A DNA stretch of 64,000 nt from Patiria pectinifera (Eukaryota > Echinodermata > Asteroidea > Valvatida > Asterinidae): positions 320,465 to 384,464 of the forward strand of contig CM057149.1 of the NCBI GenBank assembly GCA_029964075.1, in the 5' to 3' direction. A program made the translations under genes and the position numbers. This document shows, one piece after another, positions 57,201 through 63,200 of this stretch. Below the pieces are notes generated by a model. It did no database searches. It saw only the letters and a list, made by a program, of their open reading frames with translations, and was not told the origin of the DNA. Within the stretch, counting starts at the first letter, position 1. Each line of letters opens with the position of its first letter.

Positions 57201-60200
57201 TACGATTAGTAATGGCAGGACCGCTTGCGGCGGTACAGAGACTAATCGGTTTATGAGACGAGATTTGGTAATAGCAAGTATCATCACTATTGGATGCATG
57301 CACTGCCACAGCTTCACTCAAACACAGGCCCCTTCTGCACTCGTTCATCCACTTAGCTGCACTGTACATTAGTAGAGCAGTTAAGTTACGCGCTTTGCTA
57401 AACATGTACTGGAAGCTTTGCATTCCTGATTGCATACATGGACAAGAATTTAAGCAGGCATTTCATAGAATCTGTTTAGGCGAACGTCTTTAAAAACTTT
57501 GAAAGTACATTGATTATTTTGTTGGCATGTGTGAGAAATGAGGTTTTTACCCCCTTCCTCCACAATATGAAGAATGCCAAATTCACTTGTTTGGCATGTG
57601 TTGTACATGAGTTGCCAACGCATATGTTTGTGATGTTAACGCACATATCCTTGAAACAGCGTAGTATAGGTACACAATTGTAGCTTAACCTCTCTAATCT
57701 CAGGTAAAGATCCATCAAATCTGATTTTTTTTAACCGGTCAATTACACTGAATTCAATCTGCATGTCTAAAAAAGTGAGTGCATGCAGTGGTCTCCTATT
57801 TTGACTTTTCTTGAGGAAAACTCAAAGAATCAAGCAGAACCACAGACTTAATCAATACAGTGCACTAGACAGGATTCAAACCTCAATCACCTTAGATAAT
57901 TGAGTATTTTACTCTTCGATTGACCATCCTACCTTTTCATTCATCATGTCCCAGTGTCTCTGTTTGATACCAGGGTTGCAAAGAGCTCCAATCAGTGGCA
58001 TGTTCAGCTTAAACTTCTCTAGTTTAGCTTTGATGGTGATTGATGCTCTCATTGGTCCCATCATGTCAGTACTACCAGCGAAGGTCTTACTTAACTTGTA
58101 ACTAGTCTTCCATAAAGACTGCACCTAAAAGATAGCATGAAACAATCATGACAATTACACAACAGGTTCTTTCTTGGCAAAAAAATCAAAGCTTTTTTTA
58201 TAATCAAACAGTATATGTGATAACCTTGAATGCCTAGAAACAATCTCATCACATCATGGGAAATGATTTCAACCAAACCACCATCTTGAAATTCAGACAT
58301 ATTTGGATTCAACTGTAGTTTAATCCCACTGAATTAAGGTAGATCAAGTTGACTATAACCTGGCTTTACCACTCAAATTAACCAGGTGGAATCTAGCCAG
58401 TTTTCATTACTTAAGGCTAAATCACAATTGAACAAATTCAGACTGACTGGAGCAATCTTGATGATTGCTGTAACAAACAGTCAAGCAGCATAAAAACCAA
58501 AAGAGTAAGGGTTGATGAGATCAAAGGGAAATTACACTGCACATGTACAGTTTCTTTAAAACACTTAACAATCAAATGTCTATTTCTTCAATGAGCTTGA
58601 ATAACTTTTTTGGAAGATGTCACACACATTCTGACACCAATTAACTCTGCATATACCATTACTGGGAAATATAACCAATTCTTTGCGAGTAGGTGGCATA
58701 GTATGAAATATTTCCATAGATAATGCAAAGGAAACTCAGTCTGGATAACGACATTAACAGCTGGATCAAGGAATCTCAAAGCTAGATGGAACTCAATAAA
58801 TAACTAGATCAAGATAGGTCAAATTGGATGAAGAGATTGCAGCAAAACCAAGCCAATGGAAGCCAAATCTAGCTCATGAAAGCTTGAACAAGCAACGTCT
58901 GACCGGTACATGTCTATTCCACTCCAACTAGCTACTAGCACTGACCTCTTCTTCGACCAGTTCTGCATCAACCTCAAGCAAGGGTCCATTCATCCATTTA
59001 TCATATTGCTGATGGAACTGAACCGCTGTCTGCCAAAGCTTATCAAATGGTTCCTTCATCTCACGGATGTCATCCAACAAGGTGTAGGGACTAATCTGAC
59101 CCGTGTCTAAGAGCTTCTCTTCCAAATTGATGCTGGCTTTCTGTTAAGGGGGTACAAGATTGAAAACAACTTAGTTGCATTCCATTATAACAAGGGGTAA
59201 GGCTTTTCAGAATAGTCCTCAGAAAGGGGAACATTTAAACTTATAGTGTACAAGATAAGTTCAAGGTTATGTCTAAAACAGAAAAAAACGAAATGTTCTT
59301 ATACCACACGGTAACATAATACATGTAATATAGATCAGGACAACCTTTATTTTAATTTAATTTAAAAGTGTACAGATGACACTGGGAAGGAGTGAATATG
59401 CTCCAAAGTCAGTGACCAATTCTTCAGTACACGTACTAATTATGACAGTCAAACCCTTTACCCTGACAGATTCATCTCTACATAGAAATATTACTCCCAT
59501 GAAATGATTTCAAAAAGTTCTCATCATCTAAGGCTACTGCCTTAGACATTAAACAAAAAAGGGAAAATAAGACTGAAAATCTTAGTTGGTATTACAGAGC
59601 TTACTGTTCCAATTCTGCTTCAGTCTTTTTATCAACCTTTTTTTGTTGTTGCTTAAAATAAAATCCAGAAAGGTATGAATTGGATACTACAAGAACAAAT
59701 ATTCAATGAATCATGGAATGGTACATCAAAACTTGGTTTGAGTGGACGGGTTGATATTTGTGCTGTCAGGTCAGTGTGGGCTCATTTCCTTGCCTTTCAC
59801 CGGCAGTGACCCTGCATTCATTCCTGCCAAGATCACTTTCTGGACTGGGTTTTTCTGTCCCTACTTGTTAATTCTTCTGGTCCTTCCTCCTCTAATACAG
59901 AGCTGGGATGCAAGGGAAAATGATGCTGAAGTGGACCAACCAGGATAAACTTGAAATACACTGATTATGTTCAGTTTTGTTGACCAACCTCTTGATAAAA
60001 CTCCTCTAGAACTTTCTGGATGTCTTGGAGCTTGAGCAGGTAGTCCTGAGCCTCAGACATCCTATCTTTGGTCTTGAATCCCTTGACAACATCAAGTACA
60101 TCCTGTAACCTAGCCTGGAACTTACGCTGTCTGTCCAACAACTTGGAGACTGCAATATCATGCTCTCTTTGCAGTTTGGTCTCGCTAAAATTGAATTGAA

Positions 60201-63200
60201 ACACCCATGAAGCAAACAAAATATGTTTTAATACTCTACTCTTCTGAAACTGAAATCAGTTTTAAAGCAAATCCTATTTTCTGCGTAGTTTTGAGACAAA
60301 ACAATTATTCACCAATTTTTAGAACAATTAAGAGCTCATGTAAATTTTATTTGATACGATTTCTATGGAAAATCTGACTGAAGAAATGTACAAGCACCCA
60401 TTTTTAACTGACACCATCTGCATAAATGATGATGATGAATAAAAGATGTTTTCACATTGTTTTAATGGTTGAAACAAAATTGAGTACTTTGACCAGCAGA
60501 CAGAATACCATACTTTGATGGAACAAACATTCATTGGCTCAACATCTACATATTGGCATTCTTTCAAATAATTAACTATTTATTGGTTAATTATCTTACT
60601 TTTAATGGTTCATTCTTAAACATAAAGATGCGAAACTGAAAATCACGAGTTGGGTCAATATTTGGACCAAATCACCAGCAATAGGACAGTTTTTACATAG
60701 TTTCAGAGAGAGGATAGCCTATTTGTGCACTACAGTTTCTCCATTATACTCGGAATGGAAGTAATCTAGAAATGATGGCAAATACCCCAATAGTTTGCAT
60801 CTCATTACACACCAAGCTAATTTCCTCCACGGACAGCTTTTGTTTTTTTTCTCACCAATCTGCATGGAGACCATACCTGTTCACGTTTAGCTGTGCAGAA
60901 TATCTCCATTTAGTACCATTGCTCAGTGTGCTAAGTCCAGACACTTTGAGAATACTTACCTATTTTTGATGATTGGTACAATCCTGGTGCTCCAGGTGAA
61001 TGTAGTATCATTGAGTATCAGATCATCTTTGGACAGTGTAGCATAGTCCATTAGGAAGAGGAGGTTACTGGCTGCAATCTCAAGTCTGGTCTAAAAAAAT
61101 AGGGAAGAAAACAGGTGCTTCAAGACCCATTTACGTGATCAGCAAGAGTTTCTTCGACCCTTTGCAATCAGCTGACATCAAATGCAAAAGATGTCTGATC
61201 ATGTGTATCCCTATGGAACAAAAGAACACACTGCAAAGATGGCTGTAATTCAAAGGATCTATACAGAACTCCACTACGAGTTGTGATGGCGAAGTTCAAC
61301 CCGAAATGTATAGGTTTCAGTATTGGATATTTCCGTTCTGAAACACTCAATAAGTTTCAGGTCTTAAAAACAATCAGGTCCAAGTGACACAACATTAAAA
61401 CCTACATTTTTAGACACCAGGGGTGCGTTTGGGCAGTTATAATGAGAATTGGTTCAGCTATTTGTCATTGGCTGAGCATCTAGGGGATTGTAGTAATGTA
61501 GTAATCCTACATGATTACTGTAACACCAAAGTCAATCAAACACTCCACCAATAACCAAAAAATGAAATAGCTTTATGTTACACCCATCAAACTGTGGTTT
61601 CCCAATACGCAAATTCGTATGATTAATGCAGTATCATGGTACTTCAGTATCGCAATTATTGACGTATCATGGGATCATTGCAGCCCAACTGCCTTGACAC
61701 TACGAACACATGTAGATGGCTTTGAATGCATCAAAATGAAACACATTGCATAAGACATCATGAAAACACAAATGCGTTTGAGAGCATTTTAAGTGAACTA
61801 ATCATTTATCATGCAAAAAACTGAACTTATGTCGTGTCCCCCCCCCCAAAAAAAAATACGAGAAATGTCATGCCCTTGTGCAAATCAAATACCGTTATGT
61901 AGGCATTTAACAACTGTTCCGAATCCGTAATGCACCCTGAAAATGGCCTGACCATGGAGAGCTCCTTGTGATACACTGCTATGTGAAATGAATGCACAGA
62001 TGGCATGAGAGGATCACATCAAAGTATGGCTATATCATTGAAAACCACAGTGAAGTACCCACACCTAACAAAGTTGTGCACATACATGTACCTTTAATTG
62101 CAGCAGTTCACCAACCCACAATCCATCCACATATTCCTGCAAGGAAACTAGTTGGTTTGTGGATTCTGACTGCTGAGTTATCTTCCTGACAATGTTGTCA
62201 TACTGGGTGCAGATATCACGGTTGAACTTGTGACTGGTCGTAACAATATTGGTGATCATGATGTTGGCTAGGTCATCGGCTCGAGCCATCAACCACTAGA
62301 AAAGAAAAGTTATGATTGGATTTGGACATAAATATTCCTTATCATGGATTATATATTCACTTTTTATGGTTGGCTAAGAATTCATAATGGTATTAGAATA
62401 GGTTTCCCCAAAGCAAAACTTGTGTCATATTTATTAGTTGATGGGGAAAAAAAGAGTTTAAATTTGTTCCACAACATTGATGTGTTTCATTGTTACTTTT
62501 AATTTCAAATATGGAATTCATTTTGGGCTAGCGTATTTTATAAATGTTTTATTCCAATTCATCCCACATTTATCGTTGATATATTTGTCTGATGAGGAGA
62601 TTGGCATTTGCAAACATGATAACAAATATTCATTATTATAGATTACCATTACAATAAAAAAAGAAGAGTGAATTTATTGTACAAGTATACTAATCATTCA
62701 AATAAAGACAAAGGATTGGAATCATTTCTAACTGTAATATTCCAGCTTCCCAATACAACACCAGACAAATATGCCCATGTTTCATTCATGTAGTACACTG
62801 CACCCAATATGAAAGCTACTGATTCAATTTTGAAATTCAATTTAACAATGAAGCTAAATGGTGTTGTGGAAGAAGCTCAAGTGTAAGTAACTTCATCTGA
62901 CACAACTGTTAAAGAAACCATGAAATCCTATATTATGTACCGGTAGTTTCAACTAATGTTGTGCAAACCTGACCCAAAACCGAACCGACCTGACCCGAAA
63001 CGGACTTTGGGTCGGGTTGGGTTGGTGTTTCCATCATTTCAGTCAGGTTGGTTTCAGTTTTGCATTTGCGATCTTTCGGGTCAGGTCTGGTCGGTTAAGC
63101 CAACTTGTGAAAAACCTGAAATAAACCGAAATAAACTGGAAAAAACCTGAACCAGTTCAGAAATTCATGCGGTGCAATATTATTGCAGAGTTACTGTGCC

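Noticed and set aside
59600-59655. Possible extra small exon between dynein exons 4 and 5 on the minus strand ([16 protein letters not shown]-like, with AG and GTAAGC borders)
   Set aside because: Its length (47 or 32 bases) is not a multiple of three while both neighbours are in phase 0, and the neighbouring exons join to a natural family sequence without it.
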